A DNA stretch of 64,000 nt from VRUE01 sp963717375 (GCA_963717375.1 OY970329.1:930001-994000), one strand, 5' to 3'; counted from the first letter of the stretch, positions 1-10,581 are shown. The notes: generated from the letters alone by a model not told the origin. A program made the numbers and translations.

Positions 1-950
1 CAGGGCGGGGCGAAGTCGATCGAGACGCCGTCGCGCTCGACGACGGTGGTGCCGAGAACCCGCTCGGCGACCTCGGCGACCATCGTCTCCACCCGGTGCG
101 CCGTGGCGGCGTAGTCCGAACAGGCCTCGTACCACTCGAGCATCGTGAACTCGGGGTTGTGCTTGTGCGAGATGCCCTCGTTGCGGAAGTCCTTGCCCAG
201 CTCGTAGACGCGATCGATGCCGCCGACGACGAGCCGCTTCAGGTAGAGCTCGGTGGCGATCCGCAGGTAGAGGTCGCGGTCGAGCGCGTTGTGGTGGGTG
301 GTGAAGGGCCGGGCCAGGGCGCCGCCGTAGAGAGGCTGCAGGACCGGCGTCTCGACCTCGATGAAGCCGCGTTCATCGAGCCAGCGCCGCACCTCGCTCA
401 CCGCGCGGGCTCGGAGGCCGAAGAGGCGGCGGCTCTCCTCGTTGGCGATCAGATCGAGCTCGCGGTGGCGGTAGCGGGTCTCGACGTCCTCGAGGCCGTG
501 GAACTTGTCGGGCGGCGGCCGCAGGCTCTTGGCAAGCAGCCGCCAGTGGTCGATCGCCAGTGAGAGCTCACCGCCACGTCGGGTCGCTAGCGCCGTGCCC
601 TCGACGCCGATGATGTCGCCGAGGTCGAGGTCGACGAGAACCTTGTAGGGCTTCTCGCCGAGCAGGTCCTCACGGGCGTGGAGCTGGATCTGGCCGCTGC
701 CGTCGCGCAGATCGAGGAAACAGGCCTTGCCGTGGCCGCGGCGGCTGACGATCCGCCCGGCGACGCGGTGGCGCGACTCGGTCTCGATCCCGGGCGCCAG
801 GCCCTCGTGCGCAGCGCGCACCTCGGCGATGTCCTCGCGTTCGCCGAACTCGGGCGGGAACGGATCGATCCCGGCCTCGCGCAGGCGCTCGAGCTTTGCC
901 CGCCGGTCGGCGAGAACGTCGGAAAGCTTCGGTTCGTCGGCCTCGCTCAT
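1..950 (-). CDS. lysS: Lysine--tRNA ligase, class II, partial (C-terminus beyond the window)
   Basis: Translating back from ATG at 948-950 gives MSEADEPKLSDVLADRRAKL, then an OB-fold anticodon-binding region (roughly residues 60-160) and the start of a class II catalytic core with motif 2 visible as KDFRNEGISHKHNPEF. The enzyme charges tRNA-Lys in the cytoplasm. About 316 residues are present against roughly 490-500 for full-length bacterial LysRS, so about a third is missing at the window edge, including motif 3. It follows greA on the same strand with a 22-base gap and is probably cotranscribed with it. Confidence 0.95.
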   Translation of the reverse strand, partial: MSEADEPKLSDVLADRRAKLERLREAGIDPFPPEFGEREDIAEVRAAHEGLAPGIETESRHRVAGRIVSRRGHGKACFLDLRDGSGQIQLHAREDLLGEKPYKVLVDLDLGDIIGVEGTALATRRGGELSLAIDHWRLLAKSLRPPPDKFHGLEDVETRYRHRELDLIANEESRRLFGLRARAVSEVRRWLDERGFIEVETPVLQPLYGGALARPFTTHHNALDRDLYLRIATELYLKRLVVGGIDRVYELGKDFRNEGISHKHNPEFTMLEWYEACSDYAATAHRVETMVAEVAERVLGTTVVERDGVSIDFAPP

Positions 951-972
951 CGGAGCGCGAGCCTACCGGCCG

Positions 973-1452
973 CTAGGCCGTCTCGATCTTGGTGATCTTG
1001 AGCTTCTTCTTCGGGCCCCGCGGGACCTCGACCGTGACCACATCGTTGCGCTTGTGGCCGAGCAGGGCTTTGCCGATCGGCGACTCGTTGGAGAGCTTGT
1101 GATCCAGCGGGTTGGCCTCGGTCGAGCCGACGATCTGGAATTTCTGCGAGACATCGGTCTTCTGGTCCTTGACGTGGACGATCGAGCCGAACTGCACTTC
1201 ATCGGTGCTGATGTCTTTCTCGTCGATCACGGTGGCCCGGCGTAGCCGCTCCTCGAGCTGGGCGATCCGCTGCTCGAGCAGGGCCTGCTCGTTCTTGGCA
1301 TCGTCGTACTCGGCGTTCTCGGAGATGTCTCCAAACTCACGCGCTTCCTTGATCCGTTCGGCGACCTCGCGTCGCCTCACGGTCGAGAGGTGATCTATCT
1401 CCTCCTTGAGCTTCTCGAGACCCTCGGGGGTGATTACGGACTGGCGACTCAC
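973..1452 (-). CDS. greA: Transcription elongation factor GreA
   Basis: A 159-residue protein of normal GreA length. Residues 1-75 form the long N-terminal coiled coil (ITPEGLEKLKEEIDHL, then EFGDISENAEYDDAKNEQ with the acidic tip residues). Residues 80-158 form the FKBP-like C-terminal domain. GreA enters the RNA polymerase secondary channel and stimulates cleavage of backtracked transcripts. The start is GTG at 1450-1452, preceded by an AGGA motif. A terminator-like hairpin separates it from dusB upstream, so it probably has its own promoter in 1453-1505. Confidence 0.96.
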   Translation of the reverse strand: MSRQSVITPEGLEKLKEEIDHLSTVRRREVAERIKEAREFGDISENAEYDDAKNEQALLEQRIAQLEERLRRATVIDEKDISTDEVQFGSIVHVKDQKTDVSQKFQIVGSTEANPLDHKLSNESPIGKALLGHKRNDVVTVEVPRGPKKKLKITKIETA

Positions 1453-1512
1453 TTTGTCCTGACCTCTCTTTGCGATTGTTACGGCTGGAAACAGCTTCTA
1501 AAGCCAAAAACG

Positions 1513-1549
1513 CCCAGGTGCGACGGTGTTTTGCCTCACCGCACCAGGG
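1513..1549 (-). terminator. Rho-independent terminator candidate after dusB
   Basis: On the minus strand CCCTGGTGCG and CGCACCTGGG can pair with one mismatch (1540-1549 with 1513-1522), and an inner GTG/CAC pair may extend the stem. Five T residues follow (plus-strand A run 1506-1510). It lies directly after the dusB stop and before greA, so it may uncouple the two. The T run is short, so efficiency is uncertain. Confidence 0.55.
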
Positions 1550-1563
1550 CCGAAGTCGCGGGA

Positions 1564-2565
1564 TTATAGCGAGGGCACTGGAGCGGCCAAATCGCCGATC
1601 AGGCGACGGGCGCGTGGAAGGTCGGCGCTGCGCTGCAGCTCATCGGCAAGCTCGGGCGATACGCCGAGCGACTCGACGTACCAGGGGTAGAACTTCCGCA
1701 GGTAACGCTCCGCCCTCTCCGGCCCTAGATGCTCCTCCGCACGGTCGATCACCCAGAGCAGCTCGGCGGCGATCTCAGCCTGCTTGGGCGGCTCGCTGCG
1801 GCGGCCGGTCAATTCTTCGAAAACCCAGGGGTTGCCGAGCGATCCGCGGGCGATCATCACCGCGTCGGCACCGGACTCGGCGTAGGCCCGGCGCGCCGCC
1901 TCGGCGCTTTTGAGGCCACCGGAGACGATCACCGGCACGTCGATTCGTTCGACCAGTTCGCGGGTGAGCGCGTAGTCGGGCACGCCCTTGTGGCCGATCG
2001 TGGCGGCGCGGGGGTGGAAGCCGATCGCGGCGACGCCGGCCTCCTCGGCGAGGCGCACGGCCAGCTCGAAGCCGGAGCGATCGCCCGCCTCGATCCCGGA
2101 GCGCAGCTTCACCGTCACCGGCAGGCCGCTGCCCTCGGCGGCGCCGCGAGCCAGGGCCAGGGCGAGGTCCTGGTCGCGCAGCAGCTCGGCGCCGGCGCCG
2201 GTGCGGCGAACCTTGCGCACCGGGCAGCCCATGTTGATGTCGATCAGGTCGGCGCCGGCCTCGGCGGCGATCGCCGCGCCCGAGCGCATCACCTCGGCGT
2301 CGTGGCCGAAGAGCTGCACCGAGACCGGGTGCTCGTCGGGATGAATCCGCATCAGCTCGCGCAGAGTGCGCTCGTTGCGGTGGTGCAGGCCAAAGCTGGA
2401 GACCATCTCGGAGACCGCCAGGCCCGCACCGTGGCGCTTGGCCTGCAGGCGCACAAACCAATTGCCGATCCCAGCGAGGGGAGCGAGCAGGACGCGGTTG
2501 GAGATCTCGACGTCGCCGATCCGGAGGGGATCAGTCAGAGGAGGCTGTTCGGGTGTTGCGTTCAT
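1564..2565 (-). CDS. dusB: tRNA-dihydrouridine synthase (DusB-like)
   Basis: A flavoprotein that reduces uridines in tRNA. The TIM-barrel opens with RVLLAPLAGIGNWFVR. The family signature INMGCPV carries the catalytic cysteine, and further hallmarks are VKLRSGI, IVSGGLKSAEAA and MIARGSLGNPWVFEEL. ATG at 2565 (MNATPEQPP) is chosen over the upstream 2652 start because the upstream 29 residues are low-complexity and lie wholly inside coaX. With this start the gene overlaps coaX by 35 bases, suggesting translational coupling. Length is 333 residues, normal for the family. Confidence 0.93.
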   Translation of the reverse strand: MNATPEQPPLTDPLRIGDVEISNRVLLAPLAGIGNWFVRLQAKRHGAGLAVSEMVSSFGLHHRNERTLRELMRIHPDEHPVSVQLFGHDAEVMRSGAAIAAEAGADLIDINMGCPVRKVRRTGAGAELLRDQDLALALARGAAEGSGLPVTVKLRSGIEAGDRSGFELAVRLAEEAGVAAIGFHPRAATIGHKGVPDYALTRELVERIDVPVIVSGGLKSAEAARRAYAESGADAVMIARGSLGNPWVFEELTGRRSEPPKQAEIAAELLWVIDRAEEHLGPERAERYLRKFYPWYVESLGVSPELADELQRSADLPRARRLIGDLAAPVPSL

Positions 2566-3328
2566 GGATGAGGCGTAGCCCCTTGAGGGTAAGGAGGTCG
2601 TCGACTTCATCGATCGTCTCCGTGAAGGGAACGACGGCAGAGGCGTAGCCACCGGTGGCGAGCACCCGCGGATTCGGCAGCTCCTCTTCGATCCGGCCGA
2701 CGATGCCGTCGATCAATCCGGCGAAGCCGAAGATGAAGCCGGAGTGGATCGCCGCCCGAGTTGAACGACCGATGGCTTCCCGCGGCTCTTCGAGATCGAT
2801 TCTGGAGATCCGCGCCGCCCGTTCAATCAGGGCGCTGAGCGAGGGCGCGAGACCGGGACCGATCGCGCCGCCGAGGTACTCGCCATCGGCGGAGACCGCG
2901 TCGATATTGATCCCGGTGCCGAAATCGACCGAGACGCAGGCCTCGCCAAACCGCTCGTAGGCGGCGATCGCGTTGACGAGACGATCGGCGCCCACCTCGA
3001 GTGGGTTCTCGATCCGAATCGGCATCCCGGTCTTGACGCCGGGACCGATCGTCAGGCATTCCGCCTGCAGATACCGCCGCGCCATCTCCTCAAATTGACT
3101 CCCGAGCGGCGGCACCACGGAAGAAACGCAGACGGCGTCCACTTCGGCGAATGACATTTCACAGAGTGCGAAGAAGCCGCTGATCCGCTCGGCCAGCTCG
3201 TCGCCAGTAGCCCCGGAGCGAGTCTGGAAGCGCCAGTGCTCAACCAGGCGCTCGCCCTCGAAGGCGCCCAGGTGCGTTTGGGTGTTACCGACGTCGGCCG
3301 CGAGGAGCACGCCGCGATTATCGCCCAC
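2531..3328 (-). CDS. coaX: Type III pantothenate kinase
   Basis: Catalyses the first step of CoA synthesis, phosphorylating pantothenate. It belongs to the ASKHA fold: phosphate loop LLAADVGNTQTHLGAF near residue 10, GADRLVNAIAAYERF near 115, and the second phosphate loop SVDFGTGINIDAVS. GGAIGPGLAPSLSAL follows. The second loop usually reads DFGTATT, and the variant GTGIN is a small departure. Length of 265 residues is typical. It sits between an inverted GST-like gene and dusB, overlapping dusB's start. Confidence 0.93.
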   Translation of the reverse strand: MGDNRGVLLAADVGNTQTHLGAFEGERLVEHWRFQTRSGATGDELAERISGFFALCEMSFAEVDAVCVSSVVPPLGSQFEEMARRYLQAECLTIGPGVKTGMPIRIENPLEVGADRLVNAIAAYERFGEACVSVDFGTGINIDAVSADGEYLGGAIGPGLAPSLSALIERAARISRIDLEEPREAIGRSTRAAIHSGFIFGFAGLIDGIVGRIEEELPNPRVLATGGYASAVVPFTETIDEVDDLLTLKGLRLIHERNTRTASSD

Positions 3329-3345
3329 GCCGTAGGATCGGTGCC

Positions 3346-4104
3346 GTGGAGGCGCGGCTTTACACGATTCCGGGCTCGCATCCTGGCATGGCAGCGCGGG
3401 CGATGCTGGAGTACAAGGGCATCGCCTACAAGCGAACCGACCTCTTCCCCGTGATGTCGAAGGGGATCCTGCGCGTCCTCGGTTTTCCGGGCAAAACGGT
3501 GCCGGCGCTGAAGATCGAGGGACGCAAGGTGCAGGGCTCGCGCCCGATCGCCCGCGAGCTGGAGCGGCTGCAGCCCGAGCCGGCGCTCTTCCCCGAAGAC
3601 CCCGAGCGGCGCGCCGCCGTCGAAGAGGCCGAGCGTTTCGGCGATGAGGAGTTGCAGCACCCGATCCGCCAGATCTCCTGGTGGTCGATCAAGCGCGACA
3701 GCTCCTCGCTGCGCAGCTACTCGGAGGGGGCCAAGCTCGGCATCCCGATCGGCCTTGCGGTGAAGACGGCGGCGCCGATCATCGCCCTCTCGGCCCGCTT
3801 CAACGAGGCGACCGACGAGAACGTGCGGCGCGGCCTCGCCGCACTGCCGGGCTTCCTCGACAAGATCGACGCCTGGATCGAGGCGGGGGTCCTGAATGGT
3901 GAACAGCTCAACGCCGCCGACTTCCAGATCGCCCCGAGCCTCGCGCTCGCGATGACGCTCGACGACCTTCGCCCGGCGATCGAGAGCCGCCCAGCCGGCG
4001 CTCTGGCCAACCGGGTCATCCCTCACTACCCCGGCAAAGCTTCGCCGATCCTGCCGCCAGCCTGGCTGCAACAGCTTCGCGACGGCACCCCGGCCTCGGT
4101 CTAA
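3346..4104 (+). CDS. Glutathione S-transferase-like protein
   Basis: 252 residues. The N-terminus (EARLYTIPGSHPGMAARAML ... KTVPALKIEGRKVQGSRPIA) has the beta-alpha-beta layout and the cis-Pro/S-R motif of a thioredoxin-fold GST N-terminal domain. An alpha-helical region follows (FLDKIDAWIEAGVLNGEQLNAADFQIAPSL), with the D-F-Q-I segment typical of GST C-domains. Substrate is unknown, and many actinobacteria lack glutathione, so the thiol partner is uncertain. The GTG start at 3346 is 17 bases from the divergent coaX start. It is the only plus-strand gene in the block, and its TAA overlaps the folK stop. Confidence 0.75.
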   Translation: MEARLYTIPGSHPGMAARAMLEYKGIAYKRTDLFPVMSKGILRVLGFPGKTVPALKIEGRKVQGSRPIARELERLQPEPALFPEDPERRAAVEEAERFGDEELQHPIRQISWWSIKRDSSSLRSYSEGAKLGIPIGLAVKTAAPIIALSARFNEATDENVRRGLAALPGFLDKIDAWIEAGVLNGEQLNAADFQIAPSLALAMTLDDLRPAIESRPAGALANRVIPHYPGKASPILPPAWLQQLRDGTPASV

Positions 4105-4595
4105 AGCGGGCCGGCGAGCAGGGCACGCTGCCCCGGGCCAAGGCCGTCGAGGGCGGCAGCGAGACGGGTGCCGTCGGGGAGAGCGAGATCGGAGTCGAGC
4201 TCCAAAACGGGGGCAAGGACGAAGCGGCGGCTGGTGACCTCCGGGTGAGGGAGCGTCAGCCGCTCGGTCTCCAGCTCCAGATCGCCGAGCAGGAGCAGGT
4301 CGACGTCGAGCGGGCGGGCGCTGTGGCGGGGTGCGTCGAGGGCGCGACCGCGCTCGACCTCGATCTCCTTGCAGAGGTCGAGCAGCGCTTCGGGCTCGAG
4401 GTCGGTACGAATCCGGATCGCCGCGTTGAGGAAATCGGGCTGGTCGAGCACCTCGCCGACGGGCTCGGTCTCATAGGCGGACGAGACGGCCTCCACCTCC
4501 ACCCCACGCTCACCGAGCAGCTCGACCGCGGCGCGCAGGTGGGACTCGCGCTCGCCGACGTTGGAGCCCAGGCCGAGATAACCGGTTCGCGTCAC
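4101..4595 (-). CDS. folK: 2-amino-4-hydroxy-6-hydroxymethyldihydropteridine pyrophosphokinase
   Basis: 164 residues from GTG at 4595 (VTRTGYLGLGSNVGERESHL). GLGSNVG is the HPPK opening. RPLDVDLLLLGDLELET carries the metal-binding aspartates, and LTLPHPEVTSRRFVLAPVLEL is the family's closing motif. The enzyme transfers pyrophosphate from ATP to the pterin, the step before DHPS in folate synthesis. It begins 5 bases after folB's stop and is last in the folP-folB-folK run. Earlier in-frame starts lie inside folB and are arginine-rich shadow sequence. Confidence 0.95.
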   Translation of the reverse strand: MTRTGYLGLGSNVGERESHLRAAVELLGERGVEVEAVSSAYETEPVGEVLDQPDFLNAAIRIRTDLEPEALLDLCKEIEVERGRALDAPRHSARPLDVDLLLLGDLELETERLTLPHPEVTSRRFVLAPVLELDSDLALPDGTRLAAALDGLGPGQRALLAGPL

Positions 4596-4600
4596 GCTCG

Positions 4601-5023
4601 CTAGCCGGCTTCGGCCTCGTCCTCGTCGGCCTCGGTGCCGCGCTCGTGGACGACCTCGACCGCGACCTCCTGGATCGCCAGCGGCAGCGGCGGCTCGGGC
4701 TTGGCGGCGCGGACGCGGGCCGATTCGCAGCTGTAGCGCTCCATCAAACGCTCGCCGACGACCTGCGCGAGTCGCTCGAGGGTTCGGTAACTGCGCTCGG
4801 TGGCGGCGAGGGCGACGATGTCGCAAACCTCGGCGTAGTCGACCGTGTCCTCGATCCGATCGGTGAGCACGGCATCGCAGTCGGGCACGTCGAAGGAGAT
4901 GTCGAACTCAAGCCGCTGACCCACCTCCTGCTCGGAGTCGCTGACCCCGTGGTGGGTGTAGATCGAGAGACCGCGCAGCTCAACCTCGACCCTGGATTCG
5001 ATGCCGTTGTCGTGCGACTCCAT
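4601..5023 (-). CDS. folB: Dihydroneopterin aldolase
   Basis: Converts dihydroneopterin to the hydroxymethyl pterin used by FolK. LRGLSIYTHHGVSDSEQEVGQ matches the FolB N-terminus, DTVDYAEVCDIV holds the conserved Y and E, and RTLERLAQVVGERLM follows. The core is normal. The last 20 residues are an acidic Glu/Asp/Ala tail (ERGTEADEDEAEAG) not needed for the fold. ATG at 5023 lies 9 bases after the folP stop. Confidence 0.94.
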   Translation of the reverse strand: MESHDNGIESRVEVELRGLSIYTHHGVSDSEQEVGQRLEFDISFDVPDCDAVLTDRIEDTVDYAEVCDIVALAATERSYRTLERLAQVVGERLMERYSCESARVRAAKPEPPLPLAIQEVAVEVVHERGTEADEDEAEAG

Positions 5024-5032
5024 GACAGCAAC

Positions 5033-5812
5033 CTACCCAAGGATCGCTTCGGCGACCCGCATCGCCTGGGCGGTCTCGGCAACGTCGTGGACGCGGAGGA
5101 CGTCGGCCCCCTCGGCGGCGGCGAGCACGGAGGAGGCGATCGAGCCGCCGAGCCGCTCGTCCACCTCCGAGCCGTCGATCTTGCCGATGAAGCTCTTGCG
5201 CGAGGTTCCGATCACCAGCGGCCGGCCCAACCCGCGCAGCTCGGCCAGTCGCCGCAGCAGCTCGAGGTTGTGCTCGACCGTCTTGCCAAACCCAATCCCC
5301 GGATCGAGCCAGATCCGCTCTTCCTCGACCCCGGCGGATACCGCCGCTTCGATCCGTTCGGCCAGGAAGGCCTTGATCTCGTCGACGACGTCGCCGTATG
5401 ACGGGTTGTCCTGCATCGTCCGCGGGCTGCCGGGCATGTGCATCAGCACCACCCCGGCGCCGCGGTCGGCGCACAGGGCGGCAATCTCGGGGTCCCGTCG
5501 CAGCGCCGTGACGTCATTGACGATCGAGGCTCCGGCGTCCAGCGCGGCCTCTGCCACCGCCAGCTTCGAGGTGTCGATGGAAACGACTGCCCGGCCCGCC
5601 AGCGCGGCAACCACCGGCTCGGTCCTCCGCAGCTCCTCCCCGGCGTCGACTTCGACCGCCCCCGGCCGGGTCGATTCGCCGCCGATGTCAAGAATCTCGG
5701 CACCGTCCCTCGCGAGCTCCTCCCCGTGGGCAACGGCAGCGTCGGCATCGAGGTATCGGCCGCCGTCCGAGAACGAGTCAGGGGTCACGTTGACGACCCC
5801 CATCAGCTTCAT
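5033..5812 (-). CDS. folP: Dihydropteroate synthase
   Basis: Condenses hydroxymethyl-dihydropterin pyrophosphate with p-aminobenzoate. Signatures: MGVVNVTPDSFSDGG at the N-terminus, ILDIGGESTRPGA near residue 42, SIVNDVTAL, DPGIGFGKTVEHN near 169, and VIGTSRKSFIG (the SRKSFIG pABA/sulfonamide-site loop). The 259-residue length is normal. It starts 8 bases after the ftsH stop. folE, often found between ftsH and folP in actinobacteria, is absent here. Confidence 0.96.
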   Translation of the reverse strand: MKLMGVVNVTPDSFSDGGRYLDADAAVAHGEELARDGAEILDIGGESTRPGAVEVDAGEELRRTEPVVAALAGRAVVSIDTSKLAVAEAALDAGASIVNDVTALRRDPEIAALCADRGAGVVLMHMPGSPRTMQDNPSYGDVVDEIKAFLAERIEAAVSAGVEEERIWLDPGIGFGKTVEHNLELLRRLAELRGLGRPLVIGTSRKSFIGKIDGSEVDERLGGSIASSVLAAAEGADVLRVHDVAETAQAMRVAEAILG

Positions 5813-5820
5813 GGGATTCC

Positions 5821-7770
<1,950 letters not shown>

Positions 7771-7805
7771 AGGGAAAAATCAGCGTACCAGGGCAGTTTC
7801 GGCAT

Positions 7806-8333
7806 CTACGCGTTCAACGCGGCGACGTAGGAGAGGTTGCGGTAGCGCTGAGCGTGGTCGAGCCCGTAGCCGATCGCGAAGCGGTCGGCTATCTCGAAGC
7901 CGACGTAGCGAGGCGAGAGATCGACCCGCAAGCGCTCGGGCTTGGTCAGCAGCGAGCAGACCTCCAGCGAAGCCGGGTTACGCGCATTCAGGTTGCGCAT
8001 CAGGTACTGCAGCGTCAGGCCGGAATCAATGATGTCCTCGATGATCAGCACGTGGCGCCCTTCGATCGGCGCGTCGAGGTCCTTCATGATCCGCACCACG
8101 CCGGAGGAGTCGGTCTGGGAGCCGTAGCTGGAGACGGCCATGAAATCGACCTCGCAGGGCACGCTGATGTTGCGCATCAGGTCGGCGAGGAAGAGGACCG
8201 CGCCCTTCAGCACGCCGACCATGAAGAGATCGCGGCCCGCGTACTCCTCGCTGATCTGTCGCCCCAGCTCGGCGACGCGCCTCTGGAGATCCTCGCTGGA
8301 GACGAGGATCTCGCCAATCGCGGAGTCGGTCAC
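7806..8333 (-). CDS. hpt: Hypoxanthine phosphoribosyltransferase
   Basis: Purine salvage: converts hypoxanthine/guanine with PRPP to IMP/GMP. LKGAVLFLADLMRNI is the pyrophosphate-binding region, and VLIIEDIIDSGLTLQYL is the PRPP-binding motif with its acidic pair. LLTKPERLRVDLSPRYVGFEI and GYGLDHAQRYRNL complete the family pattern. GTG at 8333 (VTDSAIGEILVSSE) is chosen because homologues begin close to this point; a TTG at 8357 would add eight residues. It lies between tilS and ftsH, as in many Gram-positive genomes. Confidence 0.94.
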   Translation of the reverse strand: MTDSAIGEILVSSEDLQRRVAELGRQISEEYAGRDLFMVGVLKGAVLFLADLMRNISVPCEVDFMAVSSYGSQTDSSGVVRIMKDLDAPIEGRHVLIIEDIIDSGLTLQYLMRNLNARNPASLEVCSLLTKPERLRVDLSPRYVGFEIADRFAIGYGLDHAQRYRNLSYVAALNA

Positions 8334-8384
8334 GCGCCGCAGTCTAGATAGATGCAAACCGCCGACCGTCGTCGACGGAGGCAG

Positions 8385-9335
8385 CTAACGCTCCGCGTGG
8401 AGGACGCCGCGCTCGACCACCGCGCGGGTGCCGCCGCCGAGATCGAGCATCGCGGTGCCGGTGCGGCGCAGGGCGGCGACCTCGTCGGCGTGGTTGGCGG
8501 CGCCGGGCACGGGGCGGCCGGCGGCGCGGTCGGCAAGGCGCTGGACGACGAGGCGGCGCAGGGCGCCCGGCAACTCCGCCAGGCGATCGAGCTCGATCGT
8601 GCCGCGGGCGCTGCCGTTGGCGCCGAGCTCAGCGTCGACCAGCGCGTCGAGAACCTCGGCCTCGTCGCGCAGCAGCTCGGCCGTACGCAGCACGTTGCGG
8701 GAGGCGGCCGGGTGGATCTCCGCGAGGGCGGGAACGAGACGACTGCGAACCCGGTTGCGGGCGTAGCCGCCTTCGGCGTTGGTGGGATCGTCGCGCCACT
8801 CGATCCCGCGCTCTTCGCAGTAGGCCGTTGTCTGCTCGCGGGTGAAGTCGAGCAGCGGCCGCACCAGGCTGCCGTCGCGGCGGCGCATTCCCAGCAGGGC
8901 GCGGCGGCTGGGCGAGGAGGCGAGGCGGTAGAGGATCGTCTCCACCTGATCGTCGGAGGTGTGTCCGGTGGCGATCAGGGCCCCGCCCGGCAGTGCCAAC
9001 CGGGCGGCCGCCGCGTAGCGCGTGTCGCGCGCCCAGGCCTGCAGGTTGCCGGGGCCCTCCGGCCGGCGCGGACGCTCGATCTCGAGTCGCGGGCCGAGCC
9101 TGGCACAGAGGTGCTCGCAGTGCGCCTCGTCCTGATCGGAGTCATCGCGCAGGCCGTAGTTGACATGCAGCGCCGTCACCGCCTCCGGGCCGAGCAGGCG
9201 GACGGCGAGGTCGAGCAGGCAGACCGAGTCGCGACCGCCAGAGAGCATGGCGACGACCGGAGTGTCCGAGCTCAGCAGACCCTCCTCGCGCACCCGCTCG
9301 AGCATGTGGTCGCTCGCGATCCGATCGTCAGTCAC
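8385..9335 (-). CDS. tilS: tRNA(Ile)-lysidine synthase
   Basis: An N-type ATP pyrophosphatase that attaches lysine to C34 of tRNA-Ile(CAU), switching it to AUA decoding. The PP-loop SGGRDS is at residues 32-37 from GTG at 9335. TALHVNYGLR, ATGHTSDDQVETILYRL and DPTNAEGGYARNRVRSRLVPAL are all TilS hallmarks. At 316 residues it is shorter than E. coli TilS (about 430), so the C-terminal domains are reduced. The start fits the 23-base gap to the upstream gene; in-frame sequence further upstream is shadow of the cyclase gene. Confidence 0.93.
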   Translation of the reverse strand: MTDDRIASDHMLERVREEGLLSSDTPVVAMLSGGRDSVCLLDLAVRLLGPEAVTALHVNYGLRDDSDQDEAHCEHLCARLGPRLEIERPRRPEGPGNLQAWARDTRYAAAARLALPGGALIATGHTSDDQVETILYRLASSPSRRALLGMRRRDGSLVRPLLDFTREQTTAYCEERGIEWRDDPTNAEGGYARNRVRSRLVPALAEIHPAASRNVLRTAELLRDEAEVLDALVDAELGANGSARGTIELDRLAELPGALRRLVVQRLADRAAGRPVPGAANHADEVAALRRTGTAMLDLGGGTRAVVERGVLHAER

Positions 9336-9358
9336 GACCAGATGAGTGTAGGCGCGGC

Positions 9359-10549
9359 TCAGCCCGCCGCGGCGCGGACCACGAAGAGCGGCGTCGGCGC
9401 CGGGAAGCCTTTGAGGTTGACCTCGCCGATCGGCTCGAAGTCGAGGTCCTCGCGCTCGCGAATCGCCTCGGTCACCCGATCGGTGACCAGCACCTCGCCC
9501 GCCTGGGCCCGGCTGACGACGCGGTGAGCGAGGTTGACGTGGGTGCCGAAGTAGTCGCCATCGCGGTAGACGGCATTGGCGCAGTGGATGCCGACCCTGG
9601 GTTGGGGGCGCTCGGGCAGGCGCGCCAGCAGGCCCACCGCCCACTCGGTCAGCGCGGCCGGTTCGGGCGAGACGACCATCACCTCGTCGCCGATCGTCTT
9701 CACGATCGTCGCCTCCGGCGGCAACGTCCCTTCAACCGTTTCGACGAAGTTCTCGACCACGTCGAGCGCCTCCAGGTCACCCTCCTCCTCGGTGTAGCGG
9801 GTGAAGCCGGTGAGGTCGATGAAGCAGAGGGTGACCGGAACCTGGCCGAGGTCAGAGGTGGCGTCCAGCTCACTCTCCATGTGGCCAATTACGTCCTGCT
9901 CGAGGAAGAAGCGCAGGTACCGGGTGTGCAGGTAGTCGACCAGCGGCGAGGCGAGGGGAAGGATGTCGCCGGCGAGCTCGCCCATCTCCTCAGCCATCTC
10001 CAGCTCCGGGACGCCGTCGCGGATCAGTGGCTCGTGGACGTAGAGGTGGAAGAGCCGCACCTCGGCGTCAGCGATGCGCCGCAGCGACTGGGCGTAGACG
10101 CGGACGAGTTGCAGAAAGGCGACGAGGGGAAAGCCAGCGGCGAGCACTCGGGCGCAGTGGCGCAATGCCTGCGCATCGTCGGGGCCGAGCAGGCGCTCGC
10201 GCTCCAGCGGGGTGCCGAGGATCGCGAGGATGCGCTCGACCAGCTCGACCTCGAGGCCGGTCTCGCGGGCGACCTGCGCCACCGTCACCTGCTCTTCCGG
10301 TTTCGGGAAGAGGTCTTCGGTGAAGCCGAAGGCGAGGCGGCCCTCGCGGCCCGCCCGCTTGAGGTCTTCGAGCGAGTGGCCACGCTCGCGCATCCTTGCC
10401 ACCACCCGGGCCTGAGCGGCGGCGGCGGCGGTCCAGCGGCCGCGGCGCACCGGCACCACCTTCTCCTCCGCCCAGCGCTTCAGCGTGCTCGCCGAGACGC
10501 CGGAGCGGCGCGAGGCCTCACTCAGGGATATGCGTTCGTCGGCCGCCAC
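9359..10549 (-). CDS. MerR-HTH / Rv1264-like regulatory domain / class III nucleotidyl cyclase fusion
   Basis: 396 residues in three parts. Residues 5-70 are a MerR-like winged helix (LSEASRRSGVSASTLKRWAE). Residues 85-225 are helical and resemble the regulatory domain of mycobacterial cyclase Rv1264 (VAQVARETGLEVELVERILA). Residues 236-392 are a class III cyclase. Visible catalytic residues are metal Asp245 (FIDLTGFT) and Asp288 (KTIGDEVM), Lys284 and Asp332 (RDGDYFG) for substrate selection, and Asn339/Arg343 (VNLAHR) for the transition state. The set looks intact and suggests adenylyl rather than guanylyl specificity. DNA binding is inferred from the fold alone. Confidence 0.88.
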   Translation of the reverse strand: MAADERISLSEASRRSGVSASTLKRWAEEKVVPVRRGRWTAAAAAQARVVARMRERGHSLEDLKRAGREGRLAFGFTEDLFPKPEEQVTVAQVARETGLEVELVERILAILGTPLERERLLGPDDAQALRHCARVLAAGFPLVAFLQLVRVYAQSLRRIADAEVRLFHLYVHEPLIRDGVPELEMAEEMGELAGDILPLASPLVDYLHTRYLRFFLEQDVIGHMESELDATSDLGQVPVTLCFIDLTGFTRYTEEEGDLEALDVVENFVETVEGTLPPEATIVKTIGDEVMVVSPEPAALTEWAVGLLARLPERPQPRVGIHCANAVYRDGDYFGTHVNLAHRVVSRAQAGEVLVTDRVTEAIREREDLDFEPIGEVNLKGFPAPTPLFVVRAAAG

Positions 10550-10581
10550 TGGGACCGAGGCTAGCCCCAGGCGAGGTCAAC

